A stretch of DNA of 64,000 bases from Oxalobacteraceae bacterium OTU3CINTB1 (GTDB lineage Bacteria > Pseudomonadota > Gammaproteobacteria > Burkholderiales > Burkholderiaceae_D). Within the stretch, counting starts at the first letter, position 1; the number at the start of each line of letters is the position of its first letter. Below the pieces are notes generated by a model. It had not been told where the DNA came from. It did not search any database and saw only the letters and a list, made by a program, of their open reading frames with translations. Made by a program: the position numbers and the translations under genes. Shown in pieces: positions 33,241 through 41,632 of this stretch. The stretch spans positions 1,550,001 to 1,614,000 of the forward strand of contig CP099652.1 of assembly GCA_024123955.1 (NCBI GenBank), written 5' to 3'.

Positions 33241-33861
33241 TTACGGCAGCGGCAAACCCGCCTGCCGCAGCAACTGCGCCGTCTCGTACAGCGGCAGGCC
33301 CATGATGCCGGAATGGCTGCCGGCGATATGTTCGATGAATTGCGCGGCGGGCCCCTGGATGCCGTAGCCGCCGGCCTTGTCGTACGGTTCGAGCGTGGCG
33401 CAGTAGGCGGCGATGGCGGCCGGCGACAGCACGCCGAAACGCACTTCCGACACTTGCGTGATTTGCCCGGTGAAGTCGGCCGAATGCACGGCGATGGCGG
33501 TCAGCACCTGGTGGGTGCGGCCGGACAGCTGCGTGAGCATGGCGCTGGCTTCGGCGCGGTCGGCCGGCTTGCCGAGGATTTGGCCGTCGATGGTGACGGT
33601 GGTGTCGGCGGTGAGCACGGCGCGCGGCTTGAGGTGGCGGCGCTGCACCAGGTTGTAGCCGAAGGCGGCTTTTTCCTGGGCCACGCGGGCCACGTAGTCG
33701 AGCGGCGCTTCGCCTTCGATGACGTTTTCGGTGACGTCGGCGCCGCGCGGGCCGTCGGCGCGCAATAACAATAATTCAAAATCGATGCCGATCTGGCGCA
33801 GCAGTTCGCGCCGGCGCGGGCTTTTGGAGGCGAGGTAGATCTTCTTTTCGACGAATTTCAT
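33241..33861 (-). CDS. maf: Maf-family nucleotide pyrophosphatase
   Basis: This 206-residue Maf protein hydrolyses non-canonical or housekeeping nucleoside triphosphates to monophosphates. Motifs are IYLASKSPRRRELLRQIG, the catalytic Asp region VLTADTTVTIDGQILGKP, and YDKAGGYGIQG. The Lys/Gln pattern suggests the dTTP/UTP-type subfamily, which is tentative. It lies between rlmH and rng in a conserved order; the start was placed at MKFVEKKIYLASKSP. Confidence 0.93.
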   Translation of the reverse strand: MKFVEKKIYLASKSPRRRELLRQIGIDFELLLLRADGPRGADVTENVIEGEAPLDYVARVAQEKAAFGYNLVQRRHLKPRAVLTADTTVTIDGQILGKPADRAEASAMLTQLSGRTHQVLTAIAVHSADFTGQITQVSEVRFGVLSPAAIAAYCATLEPYDKAGGYGIQGPAAQFIEHIAGSHSGIMGLPLYETAQLLRQAGLPLP

Positions 33862-33880
33862 TTGATATTTTCTGACGCCG

Positions 33881-34351
33881 TCAAACCCGGTGGTAAGGAT
33901 GATTTTGGGTGATCGACCAGGCGCGATACAGTTGTTCGGCCAACAATACCCGTACCATACCATGAGGGAGCGTCATACTGGAAATCCGGATCAGGCCTTC
34001 GGCGCGCGCCTTGAGCTCCGGATCGAGGCCGTCGGCCCCGCCGATCAGGAAGGCGGTGTCGCGCCCGTCCTGCTGCCAGGCTTCCAACTGCTGCGACAGG
34101 CCGACCGAGGTCAGGTCCTTGCCACGTTCGTCGAGCGCGATGATGCGCACCGATTTTGGCAGCGCCGCCTCGATGCGCTCGCGTTCGAGCGCCATCGCGG
34201 TGGCAGCGGTTTTGCTGCCCGAACGGTCGACCGGCTTGATTTCCTTGAGCACGATCTTCAGTTCCGGCGGCATGCGCTTGGCGTATTCGGCGAAGCCCGT
34301 TTCGATCCAGGCCGGCATTTTATGGCCGACCGCAGCGATGATCAGCTGCAT
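33881..34351 (-). CDS. rlmH: 23S rRNA pseudouridine-1915 N3-methyltransferase RlmH
   Basis: This 156-residue SPOUT methyltransferase shows [20 protein letters not shown] at the N-terminus, [13 protein letters not shown], the AdoMet-binding knot [13 protein letters not shown] and the C-terminal [13 protein letters not shown]. Full length for the family. It follows rsfS directly (six bases), a widely conserved pairing around ribosome maturation. Confidence 0.96.
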   Translation of the reverse strand: MQLIIAAVGHKMPAWIETGFAEYAKRMPPELKIVLKEIKPVDRSGSKTAATAMALERERIEAALPKSVRIIALDERGKDLTSVGLSQQLEAWQQDGRDTAFLIGGADGLDPELKARAEGLIRISSMTLPHGMVRVLLAEQLYRAWSITQNHPYHRV

Positions 34352-34357
34352 CGTGGA

Positions 34358-35050
34358 TTATTCCGCGACTTTTTTGATACGCTTGATGACCGTCTTGGCC
34401 GGTGCTTCGTCGGCTTTCGGCTTGGCGGCCTTTGGCGCTTTCGGCTTCGGTGGCAGGGCTTTCAGCGCTTCGGCCGAGGCGACAGCGCTCTTGGTCTTGC
34501 CGACCTTGATCGTTTTGCCGACCGGGATCGCGGCCTTCTTGGCAGCTGGCTTCTTCTCGGCGGCCGGTTTGGCGGCGGCGGCTTTGCGGGCCGGGGTCTT
34601 CTTCTCGATCACCGGCGAGGCGTCGACGGCTTTTTTGCCGGCGGCCAGGTGGCTGGAGATTTTCTTCGGCTCGTCGGCTTCCTCGCCTTCCTTGGTCGAC
34701 TTGCGCTTGGCGGCGCCCAGCTTGACCGGCTTGTCGCCCCAGATCTCTTCCAGGCGGTAGTAGGCGCGGATCGGCGCTTGCATGATGTGGACGATCATGT
34801 CGCCCAGGTCGACCAGCACCCATTCACCGGTGTCCTCGCCTTCCATGCCGTAGACGTCGCCGCCGGCGGCCTTGACCTTGTCGCGCACCGAGGCGGCCAG
34901 CGCCTTGGTTTGGCGGTTGGAGGTACCGGAGGCGATGGCGATGCGGTCGAACAGGCTGGTCAGGTGGGTGGTGTCGAACAGCGTGATGTCTTGTGCCTTG
35001 ACGTCTTCGAGGGCGTCAACGACGAGGGATTGCAGTTTTTTGATGTCCAT
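34358..35050 (-). CDS. rsfS: Ribosomal silencing factor RsfS with long Lys/Ala-rich C-terminal extension
   Basis: Residues 1-115 are a standard RsfS/Iojap domain (QSLVVDALEDVKAQDITLFD; MEGEDTGEWVLVDLGDMIVH; YYRLEEIWGD) that binds ribosomal protein uL14 and blocks subunit joining in starved cells. The remaining about 115 residues are low-complexity, rich in Lys, Ala and Pro (ARKAAAAKPAAEKKPAAKKA), like histone H1 tails. Most RsfS proteins lack this. The tail is probably disordered and may bind RNA. It lies one base from nadD and six from rlmH. Confidence 0.93.
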   Translation of the reverse strand: MDIKKLQSLVVDALEDVKAQDITLFDTTHLTSLFDRIAIASGTSNRQTKALAASVRDKVKAAGGDVYGMEGEDTGEWVLVDLGDMIVHIMQAPIRAYYRLEEIWGDKPVKLGAAKRKSTKEGEEADEPKKISSHLAAGKKAVDASPVIEKKTPARKAAAAKPAAEKKPAAKKAAIPVGKTIKVGKTKSAVASAEALKALPPKPKAPKAAKPKADEAPAKTVIKRIKKVAE

Positions 35051-35710
35051 TTAGCTTTTGTATAGATTGTGTTGTTCAATATAGTCTAGCACTAGCGGCG
35101 GGATAAGCGAGTTTGCCTGTTCCCCCCGTTGTAATGCCGCACGTATTTCGGTGGCGGAGATATCCACCGCGAAGTCTTGTGCCAGATAAGTCAGACCGTG
35201 CGGCGTGTTGCGGATTTGTTCAGGCGTTCCCAAACGGCTGGAGAACGCCGCGGCGACCGCCGGCGGAAGGCCGGCGGCGCCTATGTCGAAGCCAGGGCGG
35301 GCCGCTACGCAGATATGGGCGTAATCGAACAGCGCCTGCCATTCATTCCAGGTGTCGAGCCGCTGGAGCTGGTCGGCGCCCATCACAAAGGCGATGCAAG
35401 CGTCCGGTCCCAGCTCGGCGCGCACCAGGCGCAGCGTCTCGATGGTGTAGGTCGGCAGGCCGCGCGCTGCGCGCTCGATTTCCTGCATGTCGATGGCGAC
35501 GTCGAACGGCTGACCCTTGAAAGCGATGGCCACCATCTCGGCGCGCTGTTCGGGCGTCGCCTTGAGCATGGCTTTTTGCCACGGCAGGCCGGCCGGAATC
35601 ACGCGCAGCTGGTCCACTTGCAGCAGTTGCGCGAAATAGGCGCCGAGGGCGATATGACCGTGGTGGACCGGATCGTAGCTGCCGCCCAGCAGTGCTACCC
35701 GCTGTGCCAT
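35051..35710 (-). CDS. nadD: Nicotinate-nucleotide adenylyltransferase
   Basis: This 219-residue enzyme makes deamido-NAD from nicotinate mononucleotide and ATP. The nucleotidyltransferase motifs are LLGGSYDPVHHGHIALG at the N-terminus and DISATEIRAAL near the C-terminus. FVMGADQLQRLDTWNEW is also typical. ATG at 35710 was chosen because MAQRVALLGG fits the family; open sequence continues upstream into hemF without a start signal. Eight bases separate it from hemF. Confidence 0.95.
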   Translation of the reverse strand: MAQRVALLGGSYDPVHHGHIALGAYFAQLLQVDQLRVIPAGLPWQKAMLKATPEQRAEMVAIAFKGQPFDVAIDMQEIERAARGLPTYTIETLRLVRAELGPDACIAFVMGADQLQRLDTWNEWQALFDYAHICVAARPGFDIGAAGLPPAVAAAFSSRLGTPEQIRNTPHGLTYLAQDFAVDISATEIRAALQRGEQANSLIPPLVLDYIEQHNLYKS

Positions 35711-35718
35711 GGCCTTTG

Positions 35719-36633
35719 TCACGCGGCCAGCCAGTCGCGGTGCGGCAGGAAGTCGGTGTACAGCGCCGCTTCCGGCGTGCCGTCCTCGGGTTCCCAGCGA
35801 TAGCGCCATTTGACGATCGGCGGCATCGACATCAGGATCGCCTCGGTGCGGCCGCCCGACTGCAGGCCGAACAGGGTACCACGGTCGAAGACGAGATTGA
35901 ATTCGACGTAGCGGCCGCGCCGGTAAGCCTGGAAATCGCGTTCGCGCTCGCCGTACGGCGTGTCCTTGCGGCGTTCCAGGATCGGCAGGTAGGCCGTCAG
36001 GAACGAATTGCCGACGCTTTGCATCAGCGCGAAGCTCTGGTCGAAGCCTTCTTCGTTCACATCGTCGAAGAAGATCCCACCGACGCCGCGCGCCTCCTTG
36101 CGGTGCTTCAGGTAGAAATACTCGTCGCACCACTTCTTGTAGCGCGCGTGCAGGTCGTCGCCGAACGGCGCCAGCGCGTCGTGGCAGCTCTGGTGGAAGT
36201 GTTTAACGTCTTCCTTGTCGCCGTAGTAGGGCGTCAGGTCCATGCCGCCGCCGAACCACCATGCCGGCTCGCCGTTGATGGTGGTCGTGGTGAAGAAGCG
36301 CACGTTCATGTGCACCGTCGGCGCGTAGGGATTGCGCGGATGGATCACCAGTGACACGCCCATCGCTTCCCACGGGTTGCCGCCCAAATCCGGACGCATC
36401 GCCGACGCCGACGGCGGCAGCTTGGCGCCCATCACGTGCGAGAAGTTGACGCCACCGCGTTCGATGACGTTGCCTTCTTCGACCAGGCGCGAAATCCCGC
36501 CGCCGCCTTCCGGACGTTCCCACTCGTCGCGCAGGAAGGCCTTGCCATCGAGCGCTTCGAGCGCGTCGATGATGCGGGCCTGCAGATCGAGCAGGAAAGC
36601 CTTGACGGCCGCTGGATTCGGGGCGGACAACAT
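35719..36633 (-). CDS. hemF: Oxygen-dependent coproporphyrinogen III oxidase
   Basis: This 304-residue enzyme performs the aerobic oxidative decarboxylation of coproporphyrinogen III in heme synthesis. Visible signatures are [46 protein letters not shown] and [19 protein letters not shown]. It is complete. It starts four bases after purD and heads nadD-rsfS-rlmH. Heme made here could also feed the biliverdin pathway encoded near the end of the window. Confidence 0.97.
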   Translation of the reverse strand: MLSAPNPAAVKAFLLDLQARIIDALEALDGKAFLRDEWERPEGGGGISRLVEEGNVIERGGVNFSHVMGAKLPPSASAMRPDLGGNPWEAMGVSLVIHPRNPYAPTVHMNVRFFTTTTINGEPAWWFGGGMDLTPYYGDKEDVKHFHQSCHDALAPFGDDLHARYKKWCDEYFYLKHRKEARGVGGIFFDDVNEEGFDQSFALMQSVGNSFLTAYLPILERRKDTPYGERERDFQAYRRGRYVEFNLVFDRGTLFGLQSGGRTEAILMSMPPIVKWRYRWEPEDGTPEAALYTDFLPHRDWLAA

Positions 36634-36637
36634 CTTG

Positions 36638-37906
36638 TTAGTGCTTCAGACCGCGCCAGCCGATATCGCGGCGGCACTGCATGCCTTCGAAGGAGATCTG
36701 GTCGACCACTTCGTAGGCCTGCTTCTGCGCCAGCTTGACGCTGTCGGCCAGGCCGACCACGCACAGCACGCGGCCACCGGTCACTTGCAGCTGGCCGCCC
36801 ACTTCGGCGGTGCCGGCGTGGAAGGTCACCGATTCCGGCGTTTCGGCCGGGATGCCTTCGATCACGGCGCCCTTGAGCGGCGCGTCCGGGTAGCCGGCGG
36901 CTGCCAGCACCACGCCAACGGCGGTGCGGCGGTCCCATTCCAGTTCGACCGTGTCGAGCGTGCCATTGACGGCGTGTTCCATCACCGTCACCAGGTCGGT
37001 CTTCAGGCGTGACATGATCGGCTGGGTTTCCGGGTCGCCCATGCGGCAGTTGAATTCCAGCGTGCGCGGATTGCCGGCGGCGTCGATCATCAGGCCGGCG
37101 TACAGGAAGCCGGTGAAGACGATGCCGTCCTTCGCCATGCCGGCGATGGTCGGGTTGATAATCTCGCGCATCACGCGGGCGTGCATCGCCGGCGTGACGA
37201 TCGGCGCCGGCGAGTAGGCGCCCATGCCGCCGGTGTTCGGGCCTTCGTCGTTGTCCTTGAGGCGCTTGTGATCCTGGCTGGTGGCCAGCGGCAGCACGTT
37301 TTTGCCGTCGCACATGACGATGAAGCTCGCTTCTTCGCCGGCCAGGAATTCCTCGATGACGATGCGGGCGCCGGCGTCGCCGAAGCGGTTATCGGCCAGC
37401 ATGTCGTCGACCGCCTGATGCGCTTCTTCCAGCGACATCGCCACCACCACGCCTTTGCCGGCGGCCAGGCCGTCGGCCTTGATGACGATCGGCGCGCCGT
37501 TGGCGTCGATGTAGGCGTGCGCTTGCGCCACGTCCGAGAAGGTCTGGTATTTGGCGGTCGGGATGCCGTGGCGCTGCATGAACGCCTTGGCGAAGTCCTT
37601 CGACGACTCCAGCTGCGCCGCTTCCCTGGTTGGGCCGAACACCTTCAGGCCACGGGCGCGGAACAGGTTGACGATGCCGCCGGCCAGCGGGGTTTCCGGG
37701 CCGACCACGGTCAGGCCGATGTGCTCCTGCTCGACGAAGGTCGCCAGTTCGTGCAGATCGGTGATGTTGACGTTGACCAGGCGCGAATCGCGCGCGGTGC
37801 CGCCGTTGCCGGGGGCGACGTAGACCATCTGGATGCGTTCCGATTGCGCCAATTTCCATGCCAGCGCGTGTTCACGGCCGCCGGAGCCGACTACCAATAT
37901 TTTCAT
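36638..37906 (-). CDS. purD: Phosphoribosylamine-glycine ligase
   Basis: This 422-residue ATP-grasp enzyme catalyses the second step of purine synthesis. The N-terminus [19 protein letters not shown], the ATP-grasp core [36 protein letters not shown] and [13 protein letters not shown] are all present and unbroken. It lies between yebC and hemF with gaps of six and four bases, so it is part of one housekeeping transcript. Confidence 0.97.
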   Translation of the reverse strand: MKILVVGSGGREHALAWKLAQSERIQMVYVAPGNGGTARDSRLVNVNITDLHELATFVEQEHIGLTVVGPETPLAGGIVNLFRARGLKVFGPTREAAQLESSKDFAKAFMQRHGIPTAKYQTFSDVAQAHAYIDANGAPIVIKADGLAAGKGVVVAMSLEEAHQAVDDMLADNRFGDAGARIVIEEFLAGEEASFIVMCDGKNVLPLATSQDHKRLKDNDEGPNTGGMGAYSPAPIVTPAMHARVMREIINPTIAGMAKDGIVFTGFLYAGLMIDAAGNPRTLEFNCRMGDPETQPIMSRLKTDLVTVMEHAVNGTLDTVELEWDRRTAVGVVLAAAGYPDAPLKGAVIEGIPAETPESVTFHAGTAEVGGQLQVTGGRVLCVVGLADSVKLAQKQAYEVVDQISFEGMQCRRDIGWRGLKH

Positions 37907-37912
37907 AAATCC

Positions 37913-38638
37913 TCAGTCTTCGATCAGCGTGTTGGAATAGACTTCCTGGACATCGTCCAGCGCTTCCAACGCGTCCAGCAGTTTTTGCATCTTGACGGCG
38001 TTGTCGCCGGTGATGACGGTTTCGGTGGCCGGCTTCATGATGATCTCGGCCACTTCGGCCTTGAAACCGGCCGCTTCCAGCGCATCCTTGACGGTCGCGA
38101 AGTCGTGCGGGCCGCACAGCACTTCGAAGCCGCCTTCTTCGTCGGCCACCACGTCTTCGGCGCCGGCTTCCAGCGCCACTTCCATCAGCGCGTCCTCGTT
38201 GGTGCCGGGCGCGAACAGGAACTGGCCGCAATGCTTGAACATGAACGCCACCGAACCCTCGTTGCCCATGTTGCCGCCGTTTTTGTTAAAGGCGTTGCGA
38301 ACTTCGGCCACGGTGCGCACGCGGTTGTCGGTCATGCAGTCGACGATGATCGCCGCGCCGCCGATGCCATAGCCCTCGTAGCGCACTTCCTCGTAGGCCG
38401 CGCCGTCCTCGCCGCCGGTGCCGCGCGTGATCGCGCGTTGCACGTTATCCTTCGGCATATTGGCGTCGGCCGCCTTGTCCACCGCCAGGCGCAGGCGCGG
38501 GTTGGTCTGGATATCGCCGCCGCCCATGCGCGCGGCGACGGTGATTTCCTTGATCAGACGTGTCCAGATCTTGCCACGTTTGGCGTCGGTAGCGGCCTTT
38601 TTGTGCTTGATATTGGCCCATTTGCTGTGTCCAGCCAT
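37913..38638 (-). CDS. yebC: YebC/PmpR-family protein
   Basis: This 241-residue protein belongs to the YebC/PmpR/TACO1 family; members are described as transcription regulators and, more recently, as translation factors relieving ribosome stalling. [20 protein letters not shown] is the family N-terminus; [18 protein letters not shown] and [17 protein letters not shown] are conserved. It is the first gene of the minus-strand series through purD and hemF. Confidence 0.96.
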   Translation of the reverse strand: MAGHSKWANIKHKKAATDAKRGKIWTRLIKEITVAARMGGGDIQTNPRLRLAVDKAADANMPKDNVQRAITRGTGGEDGAAYEEVRYEGYGIGGAAIIVDCMTDNRVRTVAEVRNAFNKNGGNMGNEGSVAFMFKHCGQFLFAPGTNEDALMEVALEAGAEDVVADEEGGFEVLCGPHDFATVKDALEAAGFKAEVAEIIMKPATETVITGDNAVKMQKLLDALEALDDVQEVYSNTLIED

Positions 38639-38778
38639 GTTCAGTCTTCCTTCGGCGCGGTTTTATTCGGGGTTGGCGATAGTCGTTGCTATGCGGTGAG
38701 GGCGGTATTTTAACATAAGGCAGGGCGCCGAAACCGCCGCCCTCTGCGGCCGGGGCCGTTTGGCCTTACAATCGAGGG

Positions 38779-39693
38779 ATGGACAAAAGCATAACGAATG
38801 TGAGCCCGGCCCGTTCGGCCTATCTGGGCGGCCTGGGAATCGCCATCGGCGGCGCGGTGCTGTTCTCGACCAAGGCCATCGTCGCCAAGCTGCTCTACCG
38901 TTATGACCTCGACGCCGTCACCGTGCTGGCGTTCCGGATGATCTTTTCGCTGCCGGTGTTTGCCGCCGTCGCCGTCTGGAAGATGCGCACCGGGCCGGCG
39001 CTGTCGAAGGCGGACCGCTGGCGCCTGATCGGCCTGGGGCTGGTCGGCTACTATTTATCCAGTTTCCTCGATTTCCTCGGGCTGCAGTACATCACGGTCG
39101 GCCTGGAACGGCTGATTTTGTTCCTGACGCCGACCTTCGTGCTGCTGATCAGCTCCACCCTGCTCAAGCAGCACATCAGCGGCAAGCAGTGGCTGGCGCT
39201 GCTGACCTCCTATTGCGGCATCGTGTTCGTGTTCCTGCACGACCTGGGCAACGGCGGCGCCAACGTGGCGCTGGGCGCGACGCTGGTGACGGGATCGGCC
39301 GCCGCCTACGCCGTCTACCTGCTGCTGTCGGGGGAGATGGTCAAGCGGCTCGGGGCGCTGCGGTTGGTGTCGTACGCGATGTGCGTGTCGAGCGTGGCCT
39401 GCATCGCCCAGTTTTTCATCCTGCGGCCGGTGTCGGCGCTGGCGCAGCCGATGGGCGTGTACGGCCTGTCGCTGGTCAACGGCATCCTGTGCACGGTGAT
39501 GCCGGTGTTTATGACGATGGCCGCCGTCGAGCGCATCGGCGCCGGCGCCGCCTCGCAGGCGGGCATGATCGGTCCCGTGTCAACCTTGTTTCTGGGGGCG
39601 CTGCTGTTGGGCGAACCCGTCACGTCCTGGCAACTGGCCGGCACCGCGCTGGTGATCGCCGGGATTTATCTGCTGTCCAAGAGTAAAAAATAA
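38779..39693 (+). CDS. DMT-family (EamA) transporter
   Basis: This 304-residue inner-membrane protein has about ten hydrophobic helices in two EamA repeats. The first begins GGLGIAIGGAVLFSTKAIVA, and the second begins VALGATLVTGSAAAYAVYLL and ends GTALVIAGIYLLSKSKK. Related proteins export metabolites or amino acids; the substrate cannot be read from sequence. It diverges from yebC. Confidence 0.9.
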   Translation: MDKSITNVSPARSAYLGGLGIAIGGAVLFSTKAIVAKLLYRYDLDAVTVLAFRMIFSLPVFAAVAVWKMRTGPALSKADRWRLIGLGLVGYYLSSFLDFLGLQYITVGLERLILFLTPTFVLLISSTLLKQHISGKQWLALLTSYCGIVFVFLHDLGNGGANVALGATLVTGSAAAYAVYLLLSGEMVKRLGALRLVSYAMCVSSVACIAQFFILRPVSALAQPMGVYGLSLVNGILCTVMPVFMTMAAVERIGAGAASQAGMIGPVSTLFLGALLLGEPVTSWQLAGTALVIAGIYLLSKSKK

Positions 39694-39712
39694 AACTGGA
39701 TAAACCATATAC

Positions 39713-40111
39713 ATGGATAACGTTATGAAAACCCGCATCGCCCTGATTGCCCACGACAAGAAAAAAGACGACATGATCCTGCTGGCGGGCCAATACCGCG
39801 CTTTCCTGTCGACCTGCGACCTGGTTGCCACCGGCACCACGGGCGGGCGTTTGATCAGCGAGCTGGGGCTGGAGGTGGACCGCAAGCATTCCGGGCCGTT
39901 CGGCGGGGATTTGCAGATTGGGTCGATGCTGGTGCAGGGCGAGATCGATTGCGTGATCTTCCTGCGCGATCCGATGACGCCGCAGCCGCACGAGCCGGAC
40001 ATCAACGCGCTGGTGCGGGCGTGCGACGTGCACAACACGCCGTGCGCGACGAACGTGTCGTCGGCGCACCTGGTGCTGTCGCAGCTGCAGTTGCGCGCTA
40101 CGGCCGCCTGA
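39713..40111 (+). CDS. mgsA: Methylglyoxal synthase
   Basis: This 132-residue enzyme turns dihydroxyacetone phosphate into methylglyoxal and phosphate, a bypass when phosphate is low. Motifs are [39 protein letters not shown], the catalytic Asp region [14 protein letters not shown] and His in [11 protein letters not shown] second in-frame ATG at 39725 gives a more usual N-terminus ([11 protein letters not shown]) and may be the true start. Confidence 0.95.
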   Translation: MDNVMKTRIALIAHDKKKDDMILLAGQYRAFLSTCDLVATGTTGGRLISELGLEVDRKHSGPFGGDLQIGSMLVQGEIDCVIFLRDPMTPQPHEPDINALVRACDVHNTPCATNVSSAHLVLSQLQLRATAA

Positions 40112-40150
40112 GGCGCGTTACACTGCGGCTCTTGAGTAACGGAGGCAATC

Positions 40151-41125
40151 ATGACCAAGGCAATTCGTATCAACCGCGTGGGCGGTCCGGAAGTGATGGA
40201 ACTGGTGGACGTGGACCTGCCGCCACCCGGCCCCGGCGAGGCGCAAGTGCGCCACAGCGCCATCGGCCTCAATTTCATTGACGTGTATTTCCGCACCGGC
40301 CTGTATCCGCAGCCGCTGCCGGGCGGGCTGGGCATGGAAGGCGCCGGCACCGTCGAGGCGGTGGGCGAGGGCGTGACCGAAGTGAAGGTCGGCGACCGCG
40401 TGGCCTATGCCGGGCGGCCGAATGGCGCCTACGCCGAGGCGCGCAACATGCCGGCGTCGCAACTGCTGGTGCTGCCGGAGAAAATCGGCTTCGACACCGC
40501 CGCCGCCATGATGCTGCAAGGCTTGACGGTGCAGTATCTGCTGCACCGCACCGTGCACCTGAAGGCGGGCGACACGGTCCTGTTCCACGCCGCCGCCGGC
40601 GGTGTCGGCCTGATCGCCTGCCAGTGGGCCAAGGTGCTGGGCGTGACCTTGATCGGCACCGTCGGTTCGGACGAGAAGGCGGCGTTGGCGACCGAGAACG
40701 GCGCCGACCACGTGATCAACTACAACCGCGAGAACTTCACCGAGCGGGTACGCGAGATCACCGGCGGCAAGGGCGTGTGCGCGGTGTACGATTCGATCGG
40801 CAAGGACACCTTCATCGGATCGCTGGACTGCCTGGCGCCGCTCGGCACCATGGTCAGCTTCGGCAACGCGTCCGGACCGGTGCCGCCGTTCGCGCTGAGC
40901 GAACTGGCCAACCGTGGCTCGCTGTTTGTCACGCGGCCTTCGCTGGGCGCCTACATGGCCACGCGCGAGGACCTGGAGGCGGCGGCCAAGTCGCTGTTCG
41001 GCGTCGTCAACAGCGGCGCGGTCAAGATCGACGTGCGCCAGCGTTATAACCTCGCCGACGTCGCCCAGGCGCACATCGATCTCGAAGCGCGCAAGACCAC
41101 CGGCTCGACGATCATACTGCCATGA
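40151..41125 (+). CDS. qor: Zinc-independent quinone oxidoreductase
   Basis: This 324-residue MDR-superfamily NADPH oxidoreductase shows VGGPEVMELVDVDLPPPGPG, GMEGAGTVEAVGEGVTEVKV, the nucleotide-binding loop FHAAAGGVGLIACQWAKVLG and DSIGKDTFIGSLDCL. No zinc-binding Cys/His set is seen. It probably reduces quinones or enones. GGAGG precedes the ATG; its TGA overlaps the next ATG. Confidence 0.93.
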   Translation: MTKAIRINRVGGPEVMELVDVDLPPPGPGEAQVRHSAIGLNFIDVYFRTGLYPQPLPGGLGMEGAGTVEAVGEGVTEVKVGDRVAYAGRPNGAYAEARNMPASQLLVLPEKIGFDTAAAMMLQGLTVQYLLHRTVHLKAGDTVLFHAAAGGVGLIACQWAKVLGVTLIGTVGSDEKAALATENGADHVINYNRENFTERVREITGGKGVCAVYDSIGKDTFIGSLDCLAPLGTMVSFGNASGPVPPFALSELANRGSLFVTRPSLGAYMATREDLEAAAKSLFGVVNSGAVKIDVRQRYNLADVAQAHIDLEARKTTGSTIILP

Positions 41126-41619
41126 GCGGCAGCATTTTCGAGGAGGACAAGGTCAGGGGCAAGCAGCTGCGCGACGAGGAAGAGGAGGACGACGGCGACT
41201 TCTCCGACATGCTCAGTGAAATGCGCATCCTGCTGCCGGGCGCGCAGATGTTGTCGGCCTTCCTGATCATCCTGCCGTTCAACGCCGGTTTCGCGCATAT
41301 CGACCATACGGAAAAGCTGCTGTTCCTGGCGACGTTTTTCCTGGCATTGACGAGTCTGGTGCTGCTGAGCGCGCCGGCGATCCAGCACCGCTTGATGCGG
41401 CCGTTGAAAGACCGGGCGCGCTTCAAGCGGGTGGCAACCAAGCAGATCGTGGCCGGCTCGTTCGCGCTGGCGATCGCGCTGGTGCTGGGCACCGACCTGG
41501 TGATCTCGGAGGTGTTCGGGTCCACCGTCGGCATGGCCACGGCCGGCATCATGGCGGCGTTGATCGCCGTCGCGTGGTGGCTGATGCCGATGTATTTGAA
41601 GCGGCATTCCGGCGTTTAA
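41122..41619 (+). CDS. DUF6328-type membrane protein
   Basis: This 165-residue protein has an acidic cytoplasmic N-terminus (LRDEEEEDDGDFSDMLSEMR) and four hydrophobic helices (MLSAFLIILPFNAGF; LLFLATFFLALTSLVLLSAP; IVAGSFALAIALVLG; TAGIMAALIAVAWWLMPMYL). It resembles DUF6328 proteins of unknown function. It is translationally coupled to the quinone oxidoreductase gene, hinting at a redox or membrane-stress link. Confidence 0.8.
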   Translation: MSGSIFEEDKVRGKQLRDEEEEDDGDFSDMLSEMRILLPGAQMLSAFLIILPFNAGFAHIDHTEKLLFLATFFLALTSLVLLSAPAIQHRLMRPLKDRARFKRVATKQIVAGSFALAIALVLGTDLVISEVFGSTVGMATAGIMAALIAVAWWLMPMYLKRHSGV

Positions 41620-41632
41620 AGCGCGTTGAACT

